A stretch of DNA of 64,000 nt, taken from the NCBI RefSeq assembly GCF_900107625.1, contig NZ_FNQK01000006.1, positions 62,001-126,000 on the forward strand, given 5' to 3'. How positions within the stretch are numbered: the stretch's first letter is position 1; each line of letters begins with the position of its first letter. Shown in pieces: positions 17,707 to 26,348 of this stretch. The stretch is from Bizionia paragorgiae. GTDB lineage: Bacteria > Bacteroidota > Bacteroidia > Flavobacteriales > Flavobacteriaceae. The notes under the pieces were generated by a model. That model did not search any database, was not told where the DNA came from, and worked only from the letters and a program-made list of their open reading frames with translations. A program made the translations under genes and the position numbers.

Positions 17707-18155
17707 TATTTTTTGTATTCTTTTTTATGACGATCTTTAAATTCTTCAATCATTTTTTTTCGGAAAGAACGATTGGCTTGAATAACCTTGATAATTTTCT
17801 TTGCAGATAATACACGTTCTAATTTAGCATAGTATTCCTTCTGATTAATATGGTAATCTTCTTCAATTTTTAGAAGGGTATTTAGATATTGTTTCGCTGC
17901 TGATTCCGAAATGCCTTCTAAATTTTCTTTTTTACGTTCTTTAGACGCTTCTTGAAGTGCATTACGCTGATCTTCGTAAGCATTATATAAAGGCCAAAAG
18001 GCTTGAGCTTCTTGTTGCGTAAAGTTTACTTGCTCTGTAATATGAGCTACTTTTAGTGCCTTTAACTTGTTTCGGTCTATTTTTTCACCGTGATCTTGTG
18101 CTGATAGTTGAAAACTAAAAACAGCAAGTAATGCGGTTAGGATAAGGTGTTTCAT
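17706..18155 (-). CDS. Spy/CpxP-like small periplasmic protein linked to an ECF sigma
   Basis: 149 residues with a cleavable signal peptide (LLAVFSFQLSAQ, cut near residue 20). The rest is highly charged and helical, with the pattern VNFTQQEAQAFWPLYNAYEDQ that resembles the LTxxQ-type motifs of the Spy/CpxP family. It begins 1 base after the preceding gene stop and is third in the operon after the sigma factor and the membrane protein. In flavobacteria such proteins are commonly named sensor of ECF-type sigma factor; a periplasmic chaperone or stress sensor role is the likely inference. Confidence 0.75.
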   Translation of the reverse strand: MKHLILTALLAVFSFQLSAQDHGEKIDRNKLKALKVAHITEQVNFTQQEAQAFWPLYNAYEDQRNALQEASKERKKENLEGISESAAKQYLNTLLKIEEDYHINQKEYYAKLERVLSAKKIIKVIQANRSFRKKMIEEFKDRHKKEYKK

Positions 18156-18156
18156 T

Positions 18157-18636
18157 TTATTCTAAAATTAATTCGTCAAAATCTTTAGTGTCTAATAAAG
18201 AATCTATGGTGTCTATATTCAAATCGAAATCAATAAACTGCGATTCGGTGAGTTCTGAGTTTGAAAATAAAAGAGATAATTCGGTACTACTTGATTCTTC
18301 TAACAAATAACTATCTAAAGTTGCTGAGCTTAGTGAATCGAAACTTAAATCTTTTTTAAATAAATTCAAACTAAAAAATAAAAGAAGAGCAGCCGCAATA
18401 CTACCAACAGACACCACAATTTTTTTATAAAGCGGTATTACTTTTACTTCTTTGTTAGAGGCTGGAATACTAACCTCGAAAGTTTCGAAATAATCACTTG
18501 GCGCTTTTAAACCAGATTGTGCTGCATTGTTTTTTAAGCGTGCAGTAGTTAGTATCTCAGTTTCTAGACCTTCAAAATAATTTGATGGTGTTTTAAATCC
18601 TGATTCTTTTATAATATGTAATCCTTTGTTTTTCAT
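18157..18636 (-). CDS. Single-TM anti-sigma-like protein with two FKxPxxYFE repeats
   Basis: 159 residues. The N-terminal, probably cytoplasmic part carries two copies of one motif: ESGFKTPSNYFEGLETEI near residues 10-29 and QSGLKAPSDYFETFEVSI near 41-58. One membrane helix follows (VVSVGSIAAALLLFFSLNLF, about 91-110), then an acidic, serine-rich tail of about 50 residues ending DFDELILE. It sits 33 bases after the ECF sigma stop, the standard place for an anti-sigma factor, but I see no zinc-binding HxxxCxxC motif. The repeats may be sigma-binding elements; that is inference. Confidence 0.65.
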   Translation of the reverse strand: MKNKGLHIIKESGFKTPSNYFEGLETEILTTARLKNNAAQSGLKAPSDYFETFEVSIPASNKEVKVIPLYKKIVVSVGSIAAALLLFFSLNLFKKDLSFDSLSSATLDSYLLEESSSTELSLLFSNSELTESQFIDFDLNIDTIDSLLDTKDFDELILE

Positions 18637-18669
18637 TCTATTAATAAGACTGTTAAAAAGTCAAATAGT

Positions 18670-19212
18670 TTAATGCGCTTTTAAATAGGCTTCAATTTTT
18701 TTTGAAGCCAAGTGGTAAGAGGCTTTTAAAGCCCCTTCGCTAGTATTTAATATCTCTGATATTTCTTTGTATTTTAAATCTTGAAAATATTTCATATTAA
18801 AAACCAATTGTTGTTTTTCTGGTAATATTGCTATAGCCTTTTGTAATTGTAATTGAATGTCATTGCCTTCAAAATACACGTCGGATTGTAAATTGTTTAT
18901 GGCTAATTCTTGAACTTCTTCATTAGAGATTTGTAGACGTTTTGCATTTTTATTTATTAAGGTAATTGCTTCGTTTGTTGCAATGCGATAAAGCCAGGAA
19001 TATAATTTACTATCGCCTTTAAAACCATTAATATTTCTATACACTTTAATAAAAGTGTTTTGTAATGCATCGTCGGCATCATCGTGAGATTTAACAATGT
19101 TACGAATATGCCAATACAGGCGCTCTTTGTAAAGAGTAACTAACTCTTTAAAAGCGGCGTCTTTATTCTTGTTAGACTGTAATTGTATTAAGAGCTCTTT
19201 TTCTTGTAGCAC
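18670..19212 (-). CDS. ECF-type RNA polymerase sigma-70 factor
   Basis: 180 residues, the normal size of an ECF sigma. Region 2 is visible as DDADDALQNTFIKVYRNINGF with SKLYSWLYRIATNEAI, and region 4 as LPEKQQLVFNMKYFQDLKYKEISEIL followed by GALKASYHLASKKIE. The frame begins with GTG at 19212 (LQEKELLIQLQS follows); no upstream ATG is better placed. It leads a three-gene operon with a membrane anti-sigma-like protein and a Spy-like periplasmic protein, consistent with envelope-stress signalling. Confidence 0.9.
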   Translation of the reverse strand: MLQEKELLIQLQSNKNKDAAFKELVTLYKERLYWHIRNIVKSHDDADDALQNTFIKVYRNINGFKGDSKLYSWLYRIATNEAITLINKNAKRLQISNEEVQELAINNLQSDVYFEGNDIQLQLQKAIAILPEKQQLVFNMKYFQDLKYKEISEILNTSEGALKASYHLASKKIEAYLKAH

Positions 19213-19324
19213 TATAACGATTTTGTTTTTAGACTATAAATTACGATAAAGGTTTAAAATATTGTTTTTTATCTTCCAATCCAAGGTGTTTTAAAACACT
19301 TTAAATACCAGTTGTGGTAGAACT

Positions 19325-19366
19325 AAAAAGAGAAGTGATTTTATAGTTTAAAAATCACTTCTCTTT
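19325..19366 (-). terminator. Terminator of the ABC exporter operon
   Basis: A perfect 16-bp stem (19327-19342 with 19351-19366) around an 8-base loop; on the minus strand it ends in five T. It lies 30 bases past the exporter stop. Confidence 0.75.
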
Positions 19367-19395
19367 AGGGGTATTGTGTAAGTACTTTATGAAGC

Positions 19396-21225
19396 TTATT
19401 CGAAACTTTGCATTTCGACTAAGCGTTTATACATGCCATCTTTTTTAATTAACTCAACATGCGTTCCTTGCTCTACAATTCGTCCGTTTTGCATAACGAT
19501 AATTTGGTCTGCACTTTGTATTGTCGACAAACGGTGAGCAATGACAATTGAAGTTCTGTTTTTCATCATATTTTCTAAAGCCACTTGAACTAATCGTTCA
19601 CTTTCGGTGTCGAGGGCCGATGTAGCTTCATCCAAGATCATAATTGGAGGGTTTTTAAGTACCGCTCTAGCGATGCTTATCCGTTGCTTTTGTCCGCCAG
19701 AAAAATTATTTCCAGCATCACCTACATTGGTTTCCATGCCCTGAGGTAGATCTTTAACAAATTCCCAAGCATTAGCGATTTTTAAGGCGTCTATAATTTG
19801 GTCGTCTGTAGCATTTGGTTGCCCAATAAGAATGTTGTTTTTTATGGTATCGTTAAATAGTATGGAGTCTTGTGTGACTAAGCCCATAAGGCTTCTAAGT
19901 GATTTTTTTGTTACATTTTTAATGTCATTTCCATCGATTAAGATACTGCCTTCATTAATATCGTAAAATCGGGTAACTAAGTTAGCAATTGTACTTTTTC
20001 CACTTCCTGACTGTCCAACTAATGCGACCGTTTTTCCCTTGGGAACAGTGATGCTAAAATTCTTAAGAACTAGGTCGTTATCATACTTAAATGAAATATT
20101 GTTTATACTTAGTTCTTTTGTGAAACCGTCTAGTATTTTAGCGTTTGGAATATCTTCCATGTTGTCTTTTTCGTGAAGAATTTCGAATACACGATCGGCC
20201 GCTGCAATACCATTTTTAACACGGTAAGATGCTTTTGAGATGGCTTTAGCAGGAGTTAAAATACCATAAGCTAATCCCATAAAGGCTAAGAAATCGGTTC
20301 CTGCTATAACATTATCTATAAGTACAAGTTGTCCGCCATACCACAGTAAGACGGCAATAGTTGCAATACCTAACACTTCACTAACAGGGCCAGCCAAATT
20401 GTTTTTTAAGCCTATTTTATTGGATAACTTTAAAATTCTGTCTGCAGAATTGATAAAGTGGTTTCTAAATGTATTTTCAGCATTATAACTTTTTATAATT
20501 TTTAAACCCGTTAAAGATTCTTCGACAATAGATATAAGACGACCAGATTCTTGTTGTGCTTTAAGAGAATTGCTTTTTAAACTTTTTCCAATTCTTGAGA
20601 TTAAAAATCCGGAGACAGGAATAAATAGTAATACAAATAAGGTTAACTTCCAACTGAATGAAAACATTATAATTAGTGAGAATATAATTGTAGCAGGTTC
20701 TCTTACAATAAGTTCTAAGACAATAAAAAATGAATTTTGCATTTCATTAATGTCTCCCAAAACTCTCGCCATCACATCTCCCTTTTGGCGTTTGGAATAG
20801 AAACTTAATGGGAGTTTGATTATCTTATCATACATATCTTTTCTTAAGCTATTTAAAACGCCGTTTTTAAGATACATCATATGCTGCATAGCAAAATATC
20901 CAAATAGGTTTTTTAATAAAAACGTAAAAATCACAAGTGAAACTACTATTAATAAGGCCATTTGAGCATTGCCATTTTCTAAGTAGCCACTCACTTTGTA
21001 ATTTAAAAACTGTTCACCATAGGTTTTGATTTCTGCAATACCTGTCCAAACAGGAGCTTTGGTGACCACCTTTGTTTTACTAAATAGCACATTCATCATG
21101 GGGATAAGCGAGACAAATGCTAGGGCGCTAAATAAAGCATAAAGTATATTAAAAAAAACGTTTAAGTATACGTGCCTTTTAAAACGCTTGATAAATGGTA
21201 GAAGTTGTCGTACTATTTCTTTCAT
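19396..21225 (-). CDS. ABC exporter, fused permease-ATPase (MsbA/type IV half-transporter)
   Basis: 609 residues: about 330 of membrane domain with six predicted helices (start KEIVRQLLPFIKRFKRHV) and a C-terminal nucleotide-binding domain. Walker A is GQSGSGKST near residue 405, the signature FSGGQKQRISIARA, Walker B IMILDEATSALD and the H-loop IAHRLST. It is of the MsbA-like lipid/multidrug exporter class; the substrate cannot be read. Its ATG abuts the stop of the phosphohexomutase with no gap, so translation is likely coupled. The neighbours (glycosyltransferase, phosphohexomutase) make an envelope lipid or glycan substrate plausible. Confidence 0.9.
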   Translation of the reverse strand: MKEIVRQLLPFIKRFKRHVYLNVFFNILYALFSALAFVSLIPMMNVLFSKTKVVTKAPVWTGIAEIKTYGEQFLNYKVSGYLENGNAQMALLIVVSLVIFTFLLKNLFGYFAMQHMMYLKNGVLNSLRKDMYDKIIKLPLSFYSKRQKGDVMARVLGDINEMQNSFFIVLELIVREPATIIFSLIIMFSFSWKLTLFVLLFIPVSGFLISRIGKSLKSNSLKAQQESGRLISIVEESLTGLKIIKSYNAENTFRNHFINSADRILKLSNKIGLKNNLAGPVSEVLGIATIAVLLWYGGQLVLIDNVIAGTDFLAFMGLAYGILTPAKAISKASYRVKNGIAAADRVFEILHEKDNMEDIPNAKILDGFTKELSINNISFKYDNDLVLKNFSITVPKGKTVALVGQSGSGKSTIANLVTRFYDINEGSILIDGNDIKNVTKKSLRSLMGLVTQDSILFNDTIKNNILIGQPNATDDQIIDALKIANAWEFVKDLPQGMETNVGDAGNNFSGGQKQRISIARAVLKNPPIMILDEATSALDTESERLVQVALENMMKNRTSIVIAHRLSTIQSADQIIVMQNGRIVEQGTHVELIKKDGMYKRLVEMQSFE

Positions 21226-22956
21226 TTAGTGGAGTTGCATATCTTTTATGATAGCATCAATTTTGGTTTCTAATTTGTTTTCTGTGCTTTGAAAGTGAGC
21301 AGCTGACTCTAAAACAGTGTTTACACTAATATAAAATTTAATTTTAGGCTCTGTTCCACTTGGTCTAAGTGCAATCTTACTACCATCTTCAGTGTAATAA
21401 ATTAAGACATTTGATTTAGGGATGTCTAAAGGAGTTACTGTATTATTTATTGTATTTGTAGCTGTAGATAATTGGTAGTCTTCAATTTTAATCACTTTAG
21501 AACCGTTTACAGTTTGTAGTGGGTTTTCTCGAGCATCAATCATCATTTGTTTAATTTCCTGAGCACCTTCAATGCCTTTTTTGGTCATTGAAATTAAACG
21601 CTCTTTAAACATCCCATGATTGACGTATAAATCGATTAGTTTTTTATATACCGAACTGCCTTCAGCTTTAGCTTGAGCAGCGATTTCACAAATTAATAGG
21701 GTAGAGGTAACAGCATCTTTATCACGTACAAAATCGCCTACCATAAAACCAAAACTTTCTTCTCCACCACCAATAAAATTGAGTTCTGGGAAGTCTTTAA
21801 TCATTTTAGCAATCCATTTAAAACCTGTTAAACCTACTTTGAGTTCTACATTATAGGCATCGGCAATGTTTTGCATCATTGGGGTAGATACAATGGTGCT
21901 AGCAATAAACTCTTGACCATTAATTTTGTTGCTTTTTTTCCATTGTTCGGTTAAAAAAGCTGTCATTAATACCATCGTTTGGTTACCGTTAAGTAATACC
22001 AACTCTCCGTCAAGATTTCTAACAGCAACGCCTAATCGATCGCAATCAGGATCGGTTCCAATTACGATATCACCATGTGTTTTGTTAGCTAATTCTAAAG
22101 CCATTTTTAAGGCTTCAGGCTCTTCGGGGTTAGGCGACTTAACTGTTGGGAAATCACCGTCAGGAACACGCTGTTCCTCAACAATATTAACCTGTTTATA
22201 ACCTGCACGATTTAAGGTTTCGGGAACAGCTGTAATAGACGTTCCGTGTAATGAGGTGAACACAATATTTAACTCATCTTTAGCAGATTGAGGCGTGTTA
22301 AAGCTTCCGTTTTTAACGGCTGCATCTATAAACGCATTATCGATATCTTCTCCTATATAAGTAATTAATTTCTCGTTAGGTTCAAATTTAATAGCGCCAT
22401 AGTCAAGGGCATTAATTATCGAAATAATTTCAGCATCTTGCGGCGGAACTAATTGTCCGCCATCCTGCCAGTACACTTTATATCCGTTATATTCTGGCGG
22501 ATTGTGAGAGGCGGTTAAAACAATACCACAATGACAATTTAAATGTTTTAAGGCAAACGATAATTCAGGAGTAGGGCGTAAGTCTTCAAATAAAAAGACT
22601 TCTATATTATTAGCGGAAAATACGTTTGCTACTATTTTTGCTAACGATTTACTATTGTGTCTACAATCGTAAGCAATAGCGACTTTTAATTGTTCTCCAG
22701 GAAAAACGCTATGCATATAATCGCTTAGTCCTTGAGTGTTTTTTCCCAATGTATATTTATTAATACGATTGGTACCAATACCCATTACACCTCGCATTCC
22801 TCCGGTTCCAAATTCTAAGTTTTTATAAAAACTCTCTTTTAAGGTTTTAGGGTCTTCAGCAATAAGCGTCTTAATATACTCTTGGGTTTCTTTATCAAAA
22901 GCTGGTGTTAACCATGTATTTACTTTATCTAATAATTCTGGTTCTATATGTATCAT
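21226..22956 (-). CDS. Phosphoglucomutase/phosphomannomutase (alpha-D-phosphohexomutase)
   Basis: 576 residues, the longer bacterial form. The phosphoserine loop is [13 protein letters not shown] with Ser150, the metal loop [10 protein letters not shown], the sugar-binding loop GGEESFGF and the C-terminal phosphate-binding [12 protein letters not shown]. It interconverts hexose 1- and 6-phosphates for glycogen, exopolysaccharide or LPS precursors. Whether glucose or mannose is preferred cannot be decided from motifs. The gene is 86 bases after the glycosyltransferase stop and directly joined to the ABC exporter gene. Confidence 0.93.
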   Translation of the reverse strand: MIHIEPELLDKVNTWLTPAFDKETQEYIKTLIAEDPKTLKESFYKNLEFGTGGMRGVMGIGTNRINKYTLGKNTQGLSDYMHSVFPGEQLKVAIAYDCRHNSKSLAKIVANVFSANNIEVFLFEDLRPTPELSFALKHLNCHCGIVLTASHNPPEYNGYKVYWQDGGQLVPPQDAEIISIINALDYGAIKFEPNEKLITYIGEDIDNAFIDAAVKNGSFNTPQSAKDELNIVFTSLHGTSITAVPETLNRAGYKQVNIVEEQRVPDGDFPTVKSPNPEEPEALKMALELANKTHGDIVIGTDPDCDRLGVAVRNLDGELVLLNGNQTMVLMTAFLTEQWKKSNKINGQEFIASTIVSTPMMQNIADAYNVELKVGLTGFKWIAKMIKDFPELNFIGGGEESFGFMVGDFVRDKDAVTSTLLICEIAAQAKAEGSSVYKKLIDLYVNHGMFKERLISMTKKGIEGAQEIKQMMIDARENPLQTVNGSKVIKIEDYQLSTATNTINNTVTPLDIPKSNVLIYYTEDGSKIALRPSGTEPKIKFYISVNTVLESAAHFQSTENKLETKIDAIIKDMQLH

Positions 22957-23042
22957 GTTTTAATAGTACTGCGTAATGAGATATACTAACTAAGTAATTA
23001 TTTTGCTAAAATAAGCATAATAAAAATGTTAGAAATAACGGT

Positions 23043-23990
23043 TTAAAAATTAAGTTCCTTTTTTATTAAGTAGCGTTTTTTATCGGGAGTATTTCTTAGG
23101 ATAATTTCACCTAAAAATCCTGCAACAAAAAACTGAGAACCTATAATCATAGTTACTAAGGAAATATAAAACTGAGGTCTTTGGGTAATTAATCGTCCGT
23201 AAGGGTGAAAAAACAACTTGTCTACGCCTAGGTAAAAAGCGAAGCTTAAACCAATAGCAAACATAATTACACCTAAAGCGCCAAACAGGTGCATAGGACG
23301 TTTTCCAAAGCGAGAGATAAACCAAATGGTGATGAGATCGAGGAATCCATTTACAAAACGATCCATTCCAAATTTCGTTTCGCCATATTTTCTCGCTTGA
23401 TGTTGAACCACTTTTTCTCCAATCTTTAAAAAGCCTGCGTTTTTGGCTAAAACAGGAATGTAACGGTGCATTTCACCATTAACATTAATATGCTTTACAA
23501 CGTTATTATGGTACGCTTTTAATCCGCAATTAAAATCGTTTAGTTTTACGCCAGAGGTTTTTCTTGCTGCCCAATTAAAGAGTTTAGACGGTAAGTTTTT
23601 AGTGAGTTTATTATCGTAACGTTTCTTTTTCCACCCTGAAACCAAATCGAAGTTATCATTAACAATCATCTTATAGAGTTCAGGTATTTCTTCGGGATTA
23701 TCTTGCAGGTCGGCATCCATAGTAATCACTACTTCGCCTTTCGCTTTAGAAAATCCTGCGTGGAGGGCTTGAGATTTCCCAAAGTTTTTCAAAAAACGTA
23801 TGCCTTTTACATTCGGATCGTGTTTAGAAAGGGTCTCTATTTGTTGCCAAGAACCATCGGTGCTACCGTCGTCAATGAATATGATTTCATACGAAAAATG
23901 ATTGGACTGCATAACTTTTGCGATCCAATCATATAGCTCTTTTAAAGATTCTTTTTCGTTAAGTAGTGGTATGACTACTGATATATTCAT
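23043..23990 (-). CDS. Family 2 glycosyltransferase (DPM1/ArnC/GtrB-like) with C-terminal membrane anchor
   Basis: 315 residues. The GT-A core begins at residue 1 (NISVVIPLLNEKESL) and has IIFIDDGSTDGSW, the catalytic-metal VITMDADLQDNPEEIP and KRYDNKLTKNLPSKLFN typical of polyisoprenyl-phosphate glycosyltransferases. Two hydrophobic segments near 235-300 (ALGVIMFAIGLSFAFYLGV; FYISLVTMIIGSQFFVAGFLGE) form the membrane anchor. Likely role: transfer of a sugar to undecaprenyl phosphate for envelope glycans. It lies 39 bases after the DUF4199 gene and ahead of the phosphohexomutase, in one direction. Confidence 0.9.
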   Translation of the reverse strand: MNISVVIPLLNEKESLKELYDWIAKVMQSNHFSYEIIFIDDGSTDGSWQQIETLSKHDPNVKGIRFLKNFGKSQALHAGFSKAKGEVVITMDADLQDNPEEIPELYKMIVNDNFDLVSGWKKKRYDNKLTKNLPSKLFNWAARKTSGVKLNDFNCGLKAYHNNVVKHINVNGEMHRYIPVLAKNAGFLKIGEKVVQHQARKYGETKFGMDRFVNGFLDLITIWFISRFGKRPMHLFGALGVIMFAIGLSFAFYLGVDKLFFHPYGRLITQRPQFYISLVTMIIGSQFFVAGFLGEIILRNTPDKKRYLIKKELNF

Positions 23991-24029
23991 ACTATGCGTT
24001 TGAAATTTGATGCTTCAAATATAAGGTTA

Positions 24030-24560
24030 TTATGCGTTTTCTAGCTTTCTTTTCATTACTAAAGCAACAATAAGACCTATAACACTGAAGCCAATAAGTT
24101 GAAATACCATAGATTGAATAACATTTCCAATAGAAAAAATATTCTCTTGCTCTTCAAATTGAGCTACCACTTCAGCAATTGATTCTTCTGGGGCGTTAAA
24201 ATTTCTCATCATTTCTACTTGAGAATCTAACATAAGGTCTTTAATAGTAATCGCTGCTTCGGGATCTATAAAATTATAAATAACAATGCTCACTACAGAA
24301 CTGATGGCTAAACCAAGGGCGATGGTAATAAAATAAGAAGTGAAAGCTTCCTTAAACGTTATAAAACCATCTTGAAGACTTTTAGATTTTACAGTAGATA
24401 AAATACCTATTATAATGACTAAAGACATTAATCCAATGCCGTACCACCAGGCCGTATAAAGCGATAAGTCTACAGCGTAAGCTATAATTGTTGCAATACT
24501 TAAAGCAGCTCCTAAATAAAGGCCATAATTGGTAGCGTTAGATTTTAATGAATTTTCCAT
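24030..24560 (-). CDS. DUF4199 family membrane protein
   Basis: 176 residues with four hydrophobic segments (YGLYLGAALSIATIIAY; GIGLMSLVIIIGIL; SYFITIALGLAISSVVSIVIY; FQLIGFSVIGLIVALVMKRK) and the hydrophilic loop DSQVEMMRNFNAPEESIAEV before the last one. Pattern and length fit DUF4199, common in Bacteroidota next to family 2 glycosyltransferases, as here. Function not established. A TATCTTTG -7 box lies about 40 bases upstream of its ATG, divergent from the L31 promoter. Confidence 0.85.
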   Translation of the reverse strand: MENSLKSNATNYGLYLGAALSIATIIAYAVDLSLYTAWWYGIGLMSLVIIIGILSTVKSKSLQDGFITFKEAFTSYFITIALGLAISSVVSIVIYNFIDPEAAITIKDLMLDSQVEMMRNFNAPEESIAEVVAQFEEQENIFSIGNVIQSMVFQLIGFSVIGLIVALVMKRKLENA

Positions 24561-24600
24561 ATCTTTGGTGTTTTTGAAGTTAATTATAGTTGTTAGTTTT

Positions 24601-24608
24601 CAAAGATA
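24601..24608 (-). promoter_or_regulatory. -7 box of the DUF4199-glycosyltransferase operon
   Basis: On the minus strand TATCTTTG, an exact TAnnTTTG match, 40 bases upstream of the DUF4199 ATG. Confidence 0.5.
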
Positions 24609-24651
24609 AGCAAACGTTACAGAAAAAGTTTAAATATTTTTGTGGAAAAGG

Positions 24652-24681
24652 TTGGTAATATGTAAAATTTACTTAAATTTG
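24652..24681 (+). promoter_or_regulatory. rpmE2: Promoter of rpmE2
   Basis: TTG at 24652-24654 and TAAATTTG at 24674-24681, with a 19-base spacer, matching the Bacteroidota -33/-7 consensus. The ATG at 24718 is 36 bases downstream. Confidence 0.65.
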
Positions 24682-24717
24682 CACCTCGAAATTAGAATAC
24701 AATTAAAGCATTTAGAG

Positions 24718-24969
24718 ATGAAAAAAGATATACATCCAGAAAATTATAGATTAGTAGCATTTAAAGACATGTCTAATGACGACGTGTTCTTAACTAAGTC
24801 TACAGCAGTTTCAAACGAAACAATTGAGTTCGAAGGAGCAGAATACCCATTAATAAAAATGGAGATTTCTAGAACATCTCACCCTTTTTACACCGGTAAA
24901 TCTAAATTAATAGATACTGCAGGTCGTATCGATAAATTCAAAAACAAATACGCGAAATTCAAAAAGTAA
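24718..24969 (+). CDS. rpmE2: 50S ribosomal protein L31 type B
   Basis: 83 residues starting [20 protein letters not shown] at the ATG at 24718. A longer in-frame reading from 24640 would span the promoter boxes and is rejected. The type B (zinc-free) form is indicated by lack of the CxxC pairs of type A L31 and by the [16 protein letters not shown] core. It is a structural protein of the large ribosomal subunit. It has its own promoter and a strong terminator, so it is monocistronic. Confidence 0.95.
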   Translation: MKKDIHPENYRLVAFKDMSNDDVFLTKSTAVSNETIEFEGAEYPLIKMEISRTSHPFYTGKSKLIDTAGRIDKFKNKYAKFKK

Positions 24970-24991
24970 TTTCCGTAGTTTTATTATATTT

Positions 24992-25022
24992 AAAAGCCTT
25001 TCATTTACTGAAAGGCTTTTTT
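24992..25022 (+). terminator. Terminator of rpmE2
   Basis: 12-bp stem (AAAAGCCTTTCA, 24992-25003, with TGAAAGGCTTTT, 25009-25020) followed by six T. Confidence 0.9.
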
Positions 25023-25039
25023 GTTATGCCTAATATATT

Positions 25040-25047
25040 TACTTTTG
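25040..25047 (+). promoter_or_regulatory. -7 box of the GlmU-like gene
   Basis: TACTTTTG, an exact TAnnTTTG match, 25 bases upstream of the ATG at 25073. The nearest TTG (25021-25023) is 16 bases upstream and lies in the T-run of the rpmE2 terminator. Confidence 0.5.
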
Positions 25048-25072
25048 AATTAACTTATCAACTCAAGACAAC

Positions 25073-26248
25073 ATGAACTATATTCTTTTTGACGGTCCAG
25101 CAAGAAACCAATTACTTCCTTTTACTTATACACGTCCTGTGGCAGAGATAAGAGTTGGAATTATGACTATTAGAGAAAAATGGGAACATTATTTAGGCAC
25201 CACAACCACAACAATTACCGAAGACTATTTGTCTGATAAATATCCAATGGTGGAATTGGAGGAGAATATATTAATTAATGCATCTTTTTGTCCGACACCT
25301 CAATTAATAGAATTAGTAAAAGGGTTAAAGGAGAATCAAGCCATTTTTAGCGGCGAGGATATGATTGCTTTTTTTACTAAAGATTCTCAAGAGGAAGTGG
25401 ATTTAGATACTTATGAAGCTATTGAGTTTACACATGATTGTGTAAAGATTGAGCATACTTGGGATATCTTTTCTAAAAATGCCGAAGCAATTGCATTAGA
25501 TTTTGAGTGCTTAACTCACAACAGGCAGTCAGAACCCATTCCAAGCTCTAATAATGTAATTGCTCCAGAAAATATATTTATAGAAGAAGGTGCAACTTTA
25601 GAATTTACGACATTAAATGCAAGCTCCGGTCCGATTTATATAGGTAAAAACGCCGAGATTATGGAAGGGACTGTAGTTCGTGGTCCTTTAGCGTTATGTG
25701 ATAACGCAACTTTAAAATTAGCAACTAAAATTTATGGTGCGACTACTGTTGGTCCACATTGTAAAGTTGGGGGTGAAGTCAATAACTCTGTATTAATGGG
25801 GTATTCTAATAAAGGTCATGATGGGTTTTTAGGGAATTCTGTATTGGGAGAATGGTGTAATATAGGAGCAGATTCTAATAATTCGAACTTAAAAAATAAC
25901 TATGCCGAAGTAAAACTCTGGGACTACGAGACGGAACGGTTTGCAAAAACGGGTCTACAATTTTGTGGTTTAATGATGGGAGATCATAGTAAGTGTGGTA
26001 TAAACACCATGTTTAATACGGGGACTGTTGTTGGGGTTAATGCTAATATCTTTGGAAGTGGTTTTCCTAGAAACTTTGTACCTAGTTATAGTTGGGGTGG
26101 TAGTGCAGGTTTTACAACTTATAAAACAGATAAAGCTTTTGAAGTTGCCGAAGTGGTGATGTCGAGACGTGGTATTGAGTTCTCAGAACAAGATAAAGCC
26201 ATTCTGGAGTTTGTTTTTGAGGAGACAAAAAAATATAGAAGAGACTAG
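25073..26248 (+). CDS. GlmU-family sugar nucleotidyltransferase-like protein
   Basis: 391 residues. The N-terminal 170 residues are nucleotidyltransferase-like but lack the usual GxGTRM loop; the corresponding start is FDGPARNQLLPFTYTRPVAEIRVGI, where PFTYTRPVAEIR replaces the phosphate-binding motif. Residues about 180-350 form a left-handed beta-helix with hexapeptide-like turns (IYIGKNAEIMEGTVVRGPLA; GPHCKVGGEVNNSVLMGYSN; LGEWCNIGADSNNSNL). This is the Bacteroidota GlmU-like family annotated as putative sugar nucleotidyl transferase. Substrate unknown; acetyltransfer or sugar-phosphate binding is possible. It has its own promoter and terminator. Confidence 0.8.
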   Translation: MNYILFDGPARNQLLPFTYTRPVAEIRVGIMTIREKWEHYLGTTTTTITEDYLSDKYPMVELEENILINASFCPTPQLIELVKGLKENQAIFSGEDMIAFFTKDSQEEVDLDTYEAIEFTHDCVKIEHTWDIFSKNAEAIALDFECLTHNRQSEPIPSSNNVIAPENIFIEEGATLEFTTLNASSGPIYIGKNAEIMEGTVVRGPLALCDNATLKLATKIYGATTVGPHCKVGGEVNNSVLMGYSNKGHDGFLGNSVLGEWCNIGADSNNSNLKNNYAEVKLWDYETERFAKTGLQFCGLMMGDHSKCGINTMFNTGTVVGVNANIFGSGFPRNFVPSYSWGGSAGFTTYKTDKAFEVAEVVMSRRGIEFSEQDKAILEFVFEETKKYRRD

Positions 26249-26277
26249 TCTTAAATGATGCTAAACGTCTTTGATTA

Positions 26278-26317
26278 AACAACAAACCACATCTTATGGG
26301 ATGTGGTTTGTTGTTTT
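26278..26317. terminator. Terminator between the GlmU-like gene and the convergent peptide-binding gene
   Basis: A perfect 16-bp stem, 26278-26293 with 26300-26315, six-base loop, then T4 on the plus strand. Confidence 0.85.
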
Positions 26318-26348
26318 AATTCGTGAGTTCTTTTAAATTTGAATAGTT

